Shown: piece after piece, positions 35,380 through 41,858 of the stretch
How the letters are laid out: every line of letters begins with the position of its first letter
Numbering within the stretch: the first letter of the stretch is position 1
DNA from: Saccharibacillus endophyticus
GTDB taxonomy: Bacteria; Bacillota; Bacilli; Paenibacillales; Paenibacillaceae
DNA length: 64,000 nucleotides
NCBI RefSeq assembly: GCF_013185185.1
Contig: NZ_JAAZWE010000003.1
Location: forward strand, 310,001 to 374,000
Direction of reading: 5' to 3'
The notes under the pieces: model-generated
Databases searched by the model: none
What the model was told of the DNA's origin: nothing
Seen by the model: the letters and a program-made list of their open reading frames with translations, nothing else
Translations under genes and position numbers: made by a program

Positions 35380-35727
35380 ATGTTAAAGACTGTATTGGGG
35401 AGATTCAAAGTGATCGGGGTGCTGGAAGGGATTTCGTTCCTACTGCTGCTTCTGGTCGCGATGCCGCTGAAGTACGCAGCGGGCATCGATATGGCCGTGA
35501 CGATCGTCGGAGCAGCGCATGGGGCATTATTCGTCTTGTACATTTTGGCGGCTTTCCATGCGTTTATCGCGTTAAAATGGAGCATGAAAAAGCTGTTCTG
35601 GGCGCTTGTCGCTTCAGTACTTCCAATCGGCACGTTCGTGTTCGAAGCGCATTTGAACAAAGAGATCAAAGCGGGACGGATGTACGGTTCGACGCAGGAA
35701 GCGAATCAAGCCAGAAGGGCCGGATAA
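35380..35727 (+). CDS. DUF3817 membrane protein
   Basis: The 115-residue protein has three or four membrane helices (VLEGISFLLLLLVAMPLKY; MAVTIVGAAHGALFVLYILAAFHAFIAL; LFWALVASVLPIGTFVFEAHL), matching DUF3817, a small integral-membrane family in Bacillales. GAGGAGGG precedes the ATG. Its role is unknown. Confidence 0.85.
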   Translation: MLKTVLGRFKVIGVLEGISFLLLLLVAMPLKYAAGIDMAVTIVGAAHGALFVLYILAAFHAFIALKWSMKKLFWALVASVLPIGTFVFEAHLNKEIKAGRMYGSTQEANQARRAG

Positions 35728-35824
35728 GGCGCATTTTAGTCAAGCAGCCGTTGATTCTGGACAAAAGATTGAGAATCGTTTTATCATAATCGATATAGGC
35801 AGAATGGGCATCGAAAGAATCGGG

Positions 35825-35862
35825 CCTCAGGATGGACTTCCATCTTGAGGTCCTTTTTTTGC
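35825..35862 (+). terminator. Rho-independent terminator
   Basis: CCTCAGGATGG pairs with CCATCTTGAGG around ACTT, followed by TTTTTTT. It separates the host block from the recombinase region. Confidence 0.88.
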
Positions 35863-35926
35863 GTAAAAACCAGATTTCCAAAAATTCCAGATGATGATAA
35901 ACTTTGAGGAGGCAAGCCGGCACCAT

Positions 35927-36016
35927 GTCAACGCTAAAAGTAAGGTTATGTTTGACTGAAACGCACCTAAAGCGTGTGCATTTCAGCCAAACATAATCCT
36001 ATGATTAAGAGTTGAC
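35927..36016. repeat. Ninety-bp palindrome directly upstream of the recombinase gene
   Basis: The outer arms GTCAAC (35927) and GTTGAC (36011-36016) enclose a second pair of arms of about 24 bp: AGGTTATGTTTGACTGAAAC at 35943 and, inverted, ATTTCAGCCAAACATAATCC at 35980. Only two mismatches and one bulge separate the inner arms. Its length and its AAC/GTT ends are like the attC-type repeats downstream, and the left arm contains GTTATGT, the outer box of the first repeat. It ends ten bases before the recombinase ATG, so it could be an integration site, an operator or both. Confidence 0.7.
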
Positions 36017-36026
36017 AAGCTGCTAG

Positions 36027-37181
36027 ATGAAGATCGAGTTGGCGTATCGGGATGAGAAGGCGATCGGAGTGAAGCTGGAACGCTATGGGCCTGAGAAGTT
36101 GAAAGGGGTTCGTTCCGTGCCGGGCAGAAAATTTATTCCGGATGAAAAGGTCTGGACGATTCCGTATACGGTTTCGGGCTTGGGAGCTTTGTTGGATGCC
36201 TATGCAAAAGATTTTTTCACATGCGATGAACGTTTGGAAAAGCAGGATTCGTATTTACGCGAGCAGGTGGACAATCATAATAAGCTGCGGCAGCAGGAGA
36301 TGACACCTGTTCCCTTGGAGGAGCCGCAGGTATGGAGTTCTGATCGGAAGAAAGATTTGCAAGACGCGCTTCGAGCAAGAGGGTATAGCGGGAAAACGGT
36401 CAAAGCTTATACGCTTCAGGTACAGCGTTTTTTCAATGAAGTGCTGCTTAATGAGAAGGAAATTAATGACGCTGTCGTGCAAAAGTACTCATTAAAACTG
36501 CTGGAAAAAGACCTTTCGCATGCTTATGTGAATCAGGCAATCAGTGCTTTGAAGTTTTATTTCCGACATGTGTTGAAACGTCCCAACTCTAACGGTTATG
36601 TGCGTCCTAAAAAAGAAAGTAAACTACCGGATGTATTATCGCTCGGTGAAGTGGCGCGTCTATTAAAAAGCGTGAAAAACCTAAAGCATCGGGCGATGCT
36701 GATCGTGACGTATACGTCGGGGCTGCGTGTCGGCGAAGTGGTAAGGCTGCGGCCGGAGGACTGTGATCGGGAGCGAAACGTCGTGAAGGTCCGTCAAGGA
36801 AAAGGCCGGAAAGATCGCCAGACGTTATTGTCCGAAACAGCGAATGCGGTACTGGATCAGTATATCCAACAGGAAAAGCCGGACGGTTGGTTGTTTCCGG
36901 GACAAAAGGAAGGGCGGCATTTGACGGAACGCTCCGCGCAGAAAGTGTTTGAAAAAGCGCTGATTCAAGCGGAGATTCAAAAAGAAGTCAGCATCCATTC
37001 GTTGAGGCATTCGTTTGCAACGCATTTGTTGGAGAACGGGATTGATCTTCGTTATATTCAAGAGCTGCTTGGGCATCAGAGCGTGCGGACTACAGAAAGG
37101 TATACGCATGTGAGTAGAAGAGATATTGGGCGGATTCAAAGTCCTTTGGATCGGCTGGGCGGGATGGAGCAAGAAGATTGA
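36027..37181 (+). CDS. Tyrosine recombinase with HARP-like N-terminus, SPLDRL C-terminus
   Basis: This 384-residue protein has an N-terminal segment, residues 1-60 (VPGRKFIPDEKVWTIPYT), that resembles the HARP-type DNA-binding module. Residues 105-185 form the SAM-like core-binding domain. Residues 200-370 form the catalytic domain with R234 (SGLRVGE), K259 (GKGRKD), H324 and R327 (HSLRHSF), H350 (LLGHQS) and nucleophile Y359 (ERYTHVS). It ends with IQSPLDRL, a tail I recall from integron integrases, but it lacks the extra IntI helix region before HxLRH. There is no clear ribosome site. It is followed by the cassette-like array. Confidence 0.93.
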   Translation: MKIELAYRDEKAIGVKLERYGPEKLKGVRSVPGRKFIPDEKVWTIPYTVSGLGALLDAYAKDFFTCDERLEKQDSYLREQVDNHNKLRQQEMTPVPLEEPQVWSSDRKKDLQDALRARGYSGKTVKAYTLQVQRFFNEVLLNEKEINDAVVQKYSLKLLEKDLSHAYVNQAISALKFYFRHVLKRPNSNGYVRPKKESKLPDVLSLGEVARLLKSVKNLKHRAMLIVTYTSGLRVGEVVRLRPEDCDRERNVVKVRQGKGRKDRQTLLSETANAVLDQYIQQEKPDGWLFPGQKEGRHLTERSAQKVFEKALIQAEIQKEVSIHSLRHSFATHLLENGIDLRYIQELLGHQSVRTTERYTHVSRRDIGRIQSPLDRLGGMEQED

Positions 37182-37266
37182 GCTCGTAAATAACACGGTA
37201 TGGGTGTGTATTGGGAAGTTCGGGAATAGCACGGTAGGAATGTGTATCATGAAGTTCGTAAATATT
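37181..37266 (+). repeat. 36-bp tandem repeat (2.3 copies) after the recombinase gene
   Basis: Units at 37181-37216 and 37217-37252, and a partial one from 37253, share AGYTCG..AATARCACGGTA and GTGTAT. The first two agree at about 27 of 36 positions. It begins at the last base of the recombinase stop and lies 44 bp before the first cassette gene. By position it could be a recombinase-binding, attI-like site; this is inference. Confidence 0.65.
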
Positions 37267-37309
37267 TCTTGTACGAAGTGTAGACGAAATTCTAAAACCG
37301 AGGATCATT

Positions 37310-37792
37310 ATGAAAACAATAAAAGCATTATCAAGATACTATTATATAGGATTAGTGATTGGCTACTTCACTAAGAAAAATGTCCTTGATTGGACAGATC
37401 GGACGATTGAAGGAAACAAGCAATTTCCATACGAACTGATTGAGATTTCCTTGTCTAGTCACAAACCGTCGGTAGATATAGCATCAAAACTTAAACAGAT
37501 TTATGGAGAAGAGATCCTACAAGAACCCCTTTATCAGCTTTTAGGAGAACTCGTAAATGATTTTGAAATGGGTAGAATTGCAGAAGAAGAATTATTTACT
37601 TATCTATCTGGCTTACATTATCAAGAAAGTGAGATCGTTTTAGATGAAGATCTATCAGATTCGTTAAATCGATTAGACGACGCTTATTATTTAGCCTCGG
37701 AAGGAATATATGGAGATGTAAAGACTGTTTGTGAAGAAGGAATAGATGAACTAAACAAATATAAAGAATATATAGGGCGAATTAAAGAATAG
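37310..37792 (+). CDS. Hypothetical cassette protein, 160 residues
   Basis: I do not recognise this protein. It is acidic and mostly helical, with no signal or membrane segment. The N-terminus MKTIKALSRYYYIGLVIGYF is followed by an acidic C-terminal half (EEELFTYLSGLHYQESEIVLDEDLSDSL). The gene is clearly more AT-rich than the chromosome around it. It is the first gene after the recombinase, and its stop lies nine bases before the first attC-like repeat, the arrangement expected of a gene cassette. A weak GAGGATC precedes the ATG. Confidence 0.75.
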   Translation: MKTIKALSRYYYIGLVIGYFTKKNVLDWTDRTIEGNKQFPYELIEISLSSHKPSVDIASKLKQIYGEEILQEPLYQLLGELVNDFEMGRIAEEELFTYLSGLHYQESEIVLDEDLSDSLNRLDDAYYLASEGIYGDVKTVCEEGIDELNKYKEYIGRIKE

Positions 37793-37801
37793 CAGAACTT
37801 C

Positions 37802-37897
37802 GTCTAACATAATATTCACGCTGCGGGCATCCGCCCTTGATCCGGCATGCGCCGGATACTCGACATACGTCGAGTCGTGAATACAGGAACGTTATGT
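37802..37897 (+). repeat. attC-like site 1 (plus)
   Basis: A 96-bp imperfect palindrome. GTCTAAC (matches the attC R'' consensus RYYYAAC) is followed by spacer ATAAT and inner box ATTCACG. Two perfect small stems fill the centre (ATCCGGCATGCGCCGGAT and CTCGACATACGTCGAG). It closes with inner box CGTGAAT, an eight-base spacer, and GTTATGT (near the R' consensus GTTRRRY). It is located directly after a gene stop. Confidence 0.75.
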
Positions 37898-38380
37898 GCA
37901 ACCTGAAAGTCTGAGAAACGATAAGCCATATTGAAACACAAAAGCTCTGAATAGCATATCGATTTTTTTGTTTGGATTTTAAAAAGGAAAGAAACCTCAA
38001 AGCTAAAAAGATAATTCCATGAGAGGTCAAGATTCAAAATAATAAGCACAAAGTCACTTTAGATAAATAAGAAGAAAATATAAATACTCTATTGGTAAAA
38101 AAAGTTAAAAATATAGTGAAGAGATGGAAAGAAAATATATAATATAAGAAAGAAATAAAAGAACTTAAGAATATTCACAAGGATTCAGGTAGCATACAAC
38201 ACAGTATTCATACTATGCCCATAAATTATCGACTAGCTCTAAATTATAGAGTAAATAGTGAGGATATAGCAGAGTTACATACTACCTGAATATGAAATTA
38301 TTAGAAGTGAACAACATTTGTACGATGCGAGTATAAGGAAAGGTAAAATACAGTATTTATTAATTTTTTATTTTTAAATA
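37898..38380. other. AT-rich stretch without a recognisable gene
   Basis: This stretch is very AT-rich with many short A tracts and frequent stops in all frames. It begins GCAACCTGAAAGTC straight after the first attC-like site. It may be a decayed cassette, or the 3' region of the SecB-like gene reading leftward. Confidence 0.5.
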
Positions 38381-38788
38381 TCAGTCTAAATTATCTTCGT
38401 CAATTATAGGCGCTATTATTAAAGGTTGGTCCATCATTCTATCTGTTAAGAATGCGGTTAAATAACTTATTTCATTAGCTAAGGGACTTAAAATAACTGA
38501 AATATGTTTTCTGAAATCTGATTCTTTTATGGGCTCTTTCAATCTGAATTCTAACTCATAATCTAAATTGATATCATAAATGGCTTGAGGCTCAAAATAT
38601 AAATGCGCATTAAACTTAATTCTCAACAACTCTTCTGTATTTTCTAAAATTGTATATTTATATTTGGAAATTTGAGAAATCTCAACCTCTTCTTTTTTTC
38701 TTGATTCAAATAAGTTTTCCAACTTAAGGTTTAAAAGAACGAATTTTTTTCCTTTAATTTTTCTCAGTATATCCATTTTATCATTCAT
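38381..38788 (-). CDS. SecB-like chaperone (TAC type)
   Basis: This 135-residue protein has alternating beta strands (FNAHLYFEPQAIYDINLDYELEFRLK) and then the two C-terminal helices with HISVILSPLANEISYLTAFLTDRM and a PLIIAPIID strand, the SecB fold order. Gram-positive bacteria generally lack export SecB; their SecB-like proteins usually belong to toxin-antitoxin-chaperone systems. hicA and hicB lie upstream on the same strand, separated by two attC-like sites, so a dispersed TAC module is plausible. AAGGG precedes the ATG. It is AT-rich, unlike the host. Confidence 0.7.
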   Translation of the reverse strand: MNDKMDILRKIKGKKFVLLNLKLENLFESRKKEEVEISQISKYKYTILENTEELLRIKFNAHLYFEPQAIYDINLDYELEFRLKEPIKESDFRKHISVILSPLANEISYLTAFLTDRMMDQPLIIAPIIDEDNLD

Positions 38789-38843
38789 ATTGATTTTCCC
38801 TTCAAACTAAATTGTCTGATTTTTTTCATTAAATAAGACTTAC

Positions 38844-38939
38844 AGATAACGTTCCTGTATTCACGACTCGACGTATATTAGGTGTCCGGTGAATGCCGGA
38901 CCAAGGACGTATGCCCGCAGCGTGAATATTATGTTATAT
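38844..38939 (-). repeat. attC-like site 2 (minus)
   Basis: Read on the minus strand it starts ATATAACATAATATTCACG and ends CGTGAATACAGGAACGTTAT, with stem GGTCCGGCATTCACCGGACA in the centre. It shares about 80 percent of its bases with site 1. It lies just upstream of the SecB-like start. Confidence 0.75.
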
Positions 38940-39177
38940 GTCGTAAAATTGACGGGCTTCTCTGCTTTCTCCCGCAAACTTACATCCAGTCTGCTTCCGT
39001 ATGGAAGCGCACCTTATCTTTTAATCAAATCGCATTCCCTTACATTGATCAGTTTCCGCATGGAAACGTTTCTCATCCGCTCTGCGCTTGTTCTCCCAAG
39101 TCCAGATTCGTACAGAATCGGTTGCTTATTGTCTTTGCTCTTCATTTATCCTTGTATTTCCGTCGAAGTTCATCTTC
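38940..39177 (-). other. Gene-less cassette-like spacer
   Basis: A 238-bp segment between two attC-like sites of the same orientation, so formally one cassette. No open frame of useful length is present. It contains two related small palindromes, CTTCCGTATGGAAG and TTTCCGCATGGAAA, 60 bp apart. Base composition is closer to the host than to the other cassettes. It could encode a small RNA or be a promoter-only or decayed cassette. Confidence 0.5.
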
Positions 39178-39273
39178 TTATAACGTTCCTGTATTCACGA
39201 CTTGGCGTATGCTGAGTGTCCAGCGACTGACGGATCCAGGGCGAATGCCCGCAGCGTGAATATTATATTATAA
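39178..39273 (-). repeat. attC-like site 3 (minus)
   Basis: On the minus strand the inner boxes TATTCACG and CGTGAATA, the GCGGGCATTCGCCC stem and the AACGTTATAA end are kept. The first outer box reads TAAT instead of TAAC, so one AAC core base is mutated. It begins 18 bp after the hicB stop, on the same strand. Confidence 0.72.
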
Positions 39274-39291
39274 GTAAAATTAAAACAGCTC

Positions 39292-39801
39292 TCAGAATAT
39301 TTCAGAGTCGTGCATAGAAAGAGTGCTAACCAAAGAATTTCTTTTGAATTTATTGCGATCAAAAGCATCCCATTGTTTGGAAATAGCCTGAAAAGCTACG
39401 TCTTTTTGATTTTGTATATGATGCTCAAAAATTGATTTTAAACCTTGATCATATCCCATACCAAATGAGATGTAAGATTGTATTAACTGATTAATGCTGA
39501 CGTCCTCTTCTTGAGATTTTTCAGCTAGTTTTTTATGAATGTATTTTGGAATTCTAAGTGATAGTTTCCCACTATACTCATTAAACGGTTTATACTCTCC
39601 ATCAAATTCTGGTATAGAACGCCCTAATTCTTGTGCTGTTTCAATCCATGCTTTTATTGCATCTTGAACATTTTCTAATGCTTCTACAGGTGTTTCACCA
39701 TCACTCATGCAACCTGGCAAACTTGGGACAGTGGCGAGAAAACCGCCACCATCCTCTAACGTAAGTGCTTGAATTTCAATTTTGTAATTTGGGAAAGCCA
39801 T
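39292..39801 (-). CDS. hicB: HicB-family antitoxin with C-terminal extension
   Basis: This 169-residue protein opens with a HicB partial RNase-H-like domain (YKIEIQALTLEDGGGFLATVPSLPGCMSDGETPVEALENVQDAI) and continues with a ribbon-helix-helix segment (GKLSLRIPKYIHKKLAEKSQEEDVSINQLIQSYI). It then extends about 45 residues beyond the usual end, a region that could be a chaperone-addiction tail. HicB neutralises HicA and represses the operon. GGAGGG precedes the ATG. Its stop is 18 bp from attC-like site 3, so toxin, antitoxin and site form one cassette. Confidence 0.88.
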   Translation of the reverse strand: MAFPNYKIEIQALTLEDGGGFLATVPSLPGCMSDGETPVEALENVQDAIKAWIETAQELGRSIPEFDGEYKPFNEYSGKLSLRIPKYIHKKLAEKSQEEDVSINQLIQSYISFGMGYDQGLKSIFEHHIQNQKDVAFQAISKQWDAFDRNKFKRNSLVSTLSMHDSEIF

Positions 39802-39823
39802 GTATATATTTCCCTCCTAAAAA

Positions 39824-40081
39824 TTAATTATTAAGTTCATCAATAACAGCTTCAAGTGCTTTAATAGCTTTTTTTACGTAAATTATTTTTAAAGGTCTTT
39901 CTTTCGGTATTGTTAATATTTCAAATAGGTCTGGATGACTATAAGTATAATGACTAGATCCAGAGCGCGGCGTCCTCCTTTCGAACCTCCCAAATTTTTG
40001 AAGAAGCTTATCCAAATCTTCAAAACGTACATTTTTGGGGTTGTTTTTAATTTCAAAGTAAAGATCTTGATAATGCCCCAT
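39824..40081 (-). CDS. hicA: HicA-family toxin (mRNA interferase)
   Basis: The product has 85 residues from the ATG of MGHYQDLYFEIKNNP, preceded by GGAGGC; an upstream ATG lacks a ribosome site. The dsRBD-like HicA fold is seen in VRFEDLDKLLQKFGRFERRTPRSGSSHYTYSHPD, with the catalytic His in GSSHYTY, and the closing VKKAIKALEAVIDEL helix. It cleaves mRNA when not bound by HicB. It lies 22 bp upstream of hicB. Confidence 0.85.
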   Translation of the reverse strand: MGHYQDLYFEIKNNPKNVRFEDLDKLLQKFGRFERRTPRSGSSHYTYSHPDLFEILTIPKERPLKIIYVKKAIKALEAVIDELNN

Positions 40082-40378
40082 TGAATTGCCTCCATCGTTA
40101 TTCCGTCTTATGGAGAAACTTTTTAGTATCAAATACGGTATCACTTAAATGAATAATATCGTATTTGATACTAGTATTCAAGCAATCTATTCTTGCAAAT
40201 AGCTCATTGAAATTAGAATATATATCTAAATAAAAGTATGTATATAACACAATAAAAGTATTTAAATAAAAAATTAACAAAGGTAAAAATTATAATTTAA
40301 AAATATAAAGAGAAATCGTAGGATTAACAGAGAAAAGGCTCAATCAAGAGTAATAAAATTCTTAAGATTGCAGGCAGC
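40082..40378. other. AT-rich hicA upstream region
   Basis: This 297-bp segment separates the leftward hicA from the rightward attC-like site 4. It contains the inverted repeat ATCAAATACGGTATCA / GAATAATATCGTATTTGAT (about 40127-40171), a likely HicB operator. No gene is seen on either strand. Confidence 0.5.
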
Positions 40379-40474
40379 ATATAACATAATATTCACGCTG
40401 CGGACATTCGTCCTTGGTCTGACATTCGCCAGACACCCCACATGCGTCGGGTCGTGAATGCAGGAACGTTATAC
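40379..40474 (+). repeat. attC-like site 4 (plus)
   Basis: ATATAAC, spacer ATAAT, inner box ATTCACG, a centre with GGTCTGACATTCGCCAGACA and a CGTCGGGTCG block, inner box CGTGAATG, and GTTATAC. It is 96 bp, the same length as site 1. No gene stop lies immediately to its left on the plus strand. Confidence 0.75.
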
Positions 40475-40575
40475 GTAATACCTGAAAAACATATTTAAAA
40501 ACTAGACCAGACAAAGAGTTAATTGATTTAACATTTTGCGTTATGCTGTGAAGTAAGAATAGGAGGGGATTGATC

Positions 40576-40749
40576 ATGAGCCTGGAACAAAAATTGATTA
40601 ACGACTTTTTATCTTTACCCCAAGAAAAACAAATGGAAGTCATTGATTTTGTAAAGTTTCTAAAGACGAAAAATGCATCTCAAACCGAATCTATGATGGA
40701 CGACATCATCAACGAGAATTTAGAAGCGCTTAAAGAACTCGCCAAATGA
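40576..40749 (+). CDS. Small antitoxin-like protein upstream of doc
   Basis: This 57-residue, acidic, helical protein begins MSLEQKLINDFLSLPQEKQM and continues VIDFVKFLKTKNA. The pattern resembles DUF2281-type small antitoxins that accompany toxin genes. AGGAGGGG is eight bases upstream. Its TGA overlaps an ATG of the following Doc-like frame (ATGA), the usual coupling in such pairs. It is the first gene after attC-like site 4. Confidence 0.75.
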   Translation: MSLEQKLINDFLSLPQEKQMEVIDFVKFLKTKNASQTESMMDDIINENLEALKELAK

Positions 40750-40761
40750 GATCGATTACGA

Positions 40762-41124
40762 TTGACCAATTTGATGATCTATCATCAAAAGATCATGAAA
40801 GTAACGGGTGGAGCAGATGGAGTCAGAGATCAAGGATTGCTAGAAAGTGCATTGGGTAAAGCTGAACAGACTTTCGATGGTGAAGAATTGTACTCAGAGC
40901 TAATAAGGAAAGTTTCTGTCGTGATTTTCTCCTTAATCAAAAACCATGGATTCGTGGATGGAAATAAACGTGTTGGAGTAGCCGTTATGCTACTTTTACT
41001 TCAATTAAATGGATATTCTATTCAATATAGTCAAGATGAACTCGTTCAATTAGGATTGGGAACAGCAGAAGGCAAATTAAATGAAAAAGATATTGAGGAA
41101 TGGATAATAAGGCATCGACAATGA
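40762..41124 (+). CDS. doc: Doc/Fic-family toxin, N-terminus frameshifted
   Basis: This 120-residue frame, opened by a TTG, has the Doc core: GGADGVRDQGLLESALGKAEQTFDGEELY and the Fic motif HGFVDGNKRVG, which phosphorylates EF-Tu in Doc proteins. The expected N-terminus (MRSITIDQ) is encoded from the ATG at 40746, coupled to the antitoxin stop, but in another frame; skipping one G near 40773 joins the two. Either the toxin starts late at the TTG, is inactivated, or the sequence has an error. The active site is intact. Confidence 0.8.
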   Translation: MTNLMIYHQKIMKVTGGADGVRDQGLLESALGKAEQTFDGEELYSELIRKVSVVIFSLIKNHGFVDGNKRVGVAVMLLLLQLNGYSIQYSQDELVQLGLGTAEGKLNEKDIEEWIIRHRQ

Positions 41125-41178
41125 AGCTCGGTGTCTTATTCTATATCTTCTCGAATATTCAAGGAAGACCGGTACTAC

Positions 41179-41256
41179 GTATAACCTAATATTCACGCTG
41201 CGGACATTCGTCTTTGATCCGGCATGCATTGGGCCGTAAATACATGAACGTCATAT
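41179..41256 (+). repeat. attC-like site 5 (plus), shortened
   Basis: GTATAAC, spacer CTAAT, inner box ATTCACG, GATCCGGCATGCATTGGGCC centre, CCGTAAATA, and GTCATAT. It is 78 bp, with the central second stem lost and the outer GTT box changed to GTC. It lies 54 bp after the doc stop. Confidence 0.68.
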
Positions 41257-41423
41257 GAAATCCTCAAGTTCAAATATTTCTATGTAAACCTATTTGTTGT
41301 AAGATGGAAGTAATCCATTATGGAAGCGAGGCCATAGCTTGATACCTCCTTATGTTATAGATCTCTAGGTACGTTACTCTGTACCTTAACAGGTAAATAT
41401 AAAAGTAAGTACCGGGGATCTTA

Positions 41424-41705
41424 TTGTTCGATAACGATGAAGTTGAAGCATGGGAATTGGAACAGTTTAACAAGTATTTGGATGCTCAAATCAGGTACAA
41501 AAGAGATTTCGACCCTCGAATCAAGAGACTCAACGAGTTTCGAAATCACAGAAGAACGAAGTATTTTTATAATCACGAAGTTAAATCGATTCGAAAGCTC
41601 ACTCAAAGAAGATTTAGAATGAAGTTCAAGAACAATATTGGCAATGAAGTCTATTTTAAGCCTGTACCTCATGATTATCGAACCAATGGATGGTTGTCTT
41701 TTTAA
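41424..41705 (+). CDS. Hypothetical cassette protein, 93 residues
   Basis: An unrecognised basic protein opened by a TTG after GGGGATC. VEAWELEQFNKYLDAQIRYKRDFDPRI is followed by a stretch rich in Arg, Lys and aromatic residues that ends VYFKPVPHDYRTNGWLSF. It might bind nucleic acid. It is placed between attC-like sites 5 and 6 and followed by its own terminator. The stretch 41125-41423 before it holds site 5 and AT-rich leader. Confidence 0.55.
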   Translation: MFDNDEVEAWELEQFNKYLDAQIRYKRDFDPRIKRLNEFRNHRRTKYFYNHEVKSIRKLTQRRFRMKFKNNIGNEVYFKPVPHDYRTNGWLSF

Positions 41706-41709
41706 GAAG

Positions 41710-41746
41710 GGAAGGAGAGAAGAAATTCTCTCTTTCCTTTTTTTGA
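41710..41746 (+). terminator. Rho-independent terminator
   Basis: GGAAGGAGAGAA pairs with TTCTCTCTTTCC around AGAAA, followed by TTTTTT. Confidence 0.82.
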
Positions 41747-41782
41747 GAAATTGTTTACAACTCAGGCAGTGGGGATCAGATA

Positions 41783-41836
41783 AGACTATATTCACGCTGA
41801 GTGGCTAAGGGGTCCGGCATTCATACTGTCTTGAAA
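41783..41836 (+). repeat. attC-like site 6, remnant
   Basis: TATATTCACGCTGAG and GGTCCGGCATTCAT are recognisable from the left half of the repeat. The right half, with CGTGAATA and GTTAT, is gone. It marks the decayed right edge of the array. Confidence 0.5.
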
Positions 41837-41858
41837 AATATAAGGGAGGTACTTGCTC

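Noticed and set aside
35927..36016. LexA box controlling the recombinase
   Set aside because: No Bacillus-type CGAAC-N4-GTTCG motif is present; the palindrome is much longer.
38882..39259. Open frames crossing attC-like sites 2 and 3
   Set aside because: They run through both palindromes and the spacer, and their translations contain repeat sequence rather than a protein fold.
37802..41836. CRISPR array
   Set aside because: The repeats are long imperfect palindromes, few, in both orientations, separated by genes of varying length rather than by uniform spacers, and there are no cas genes.
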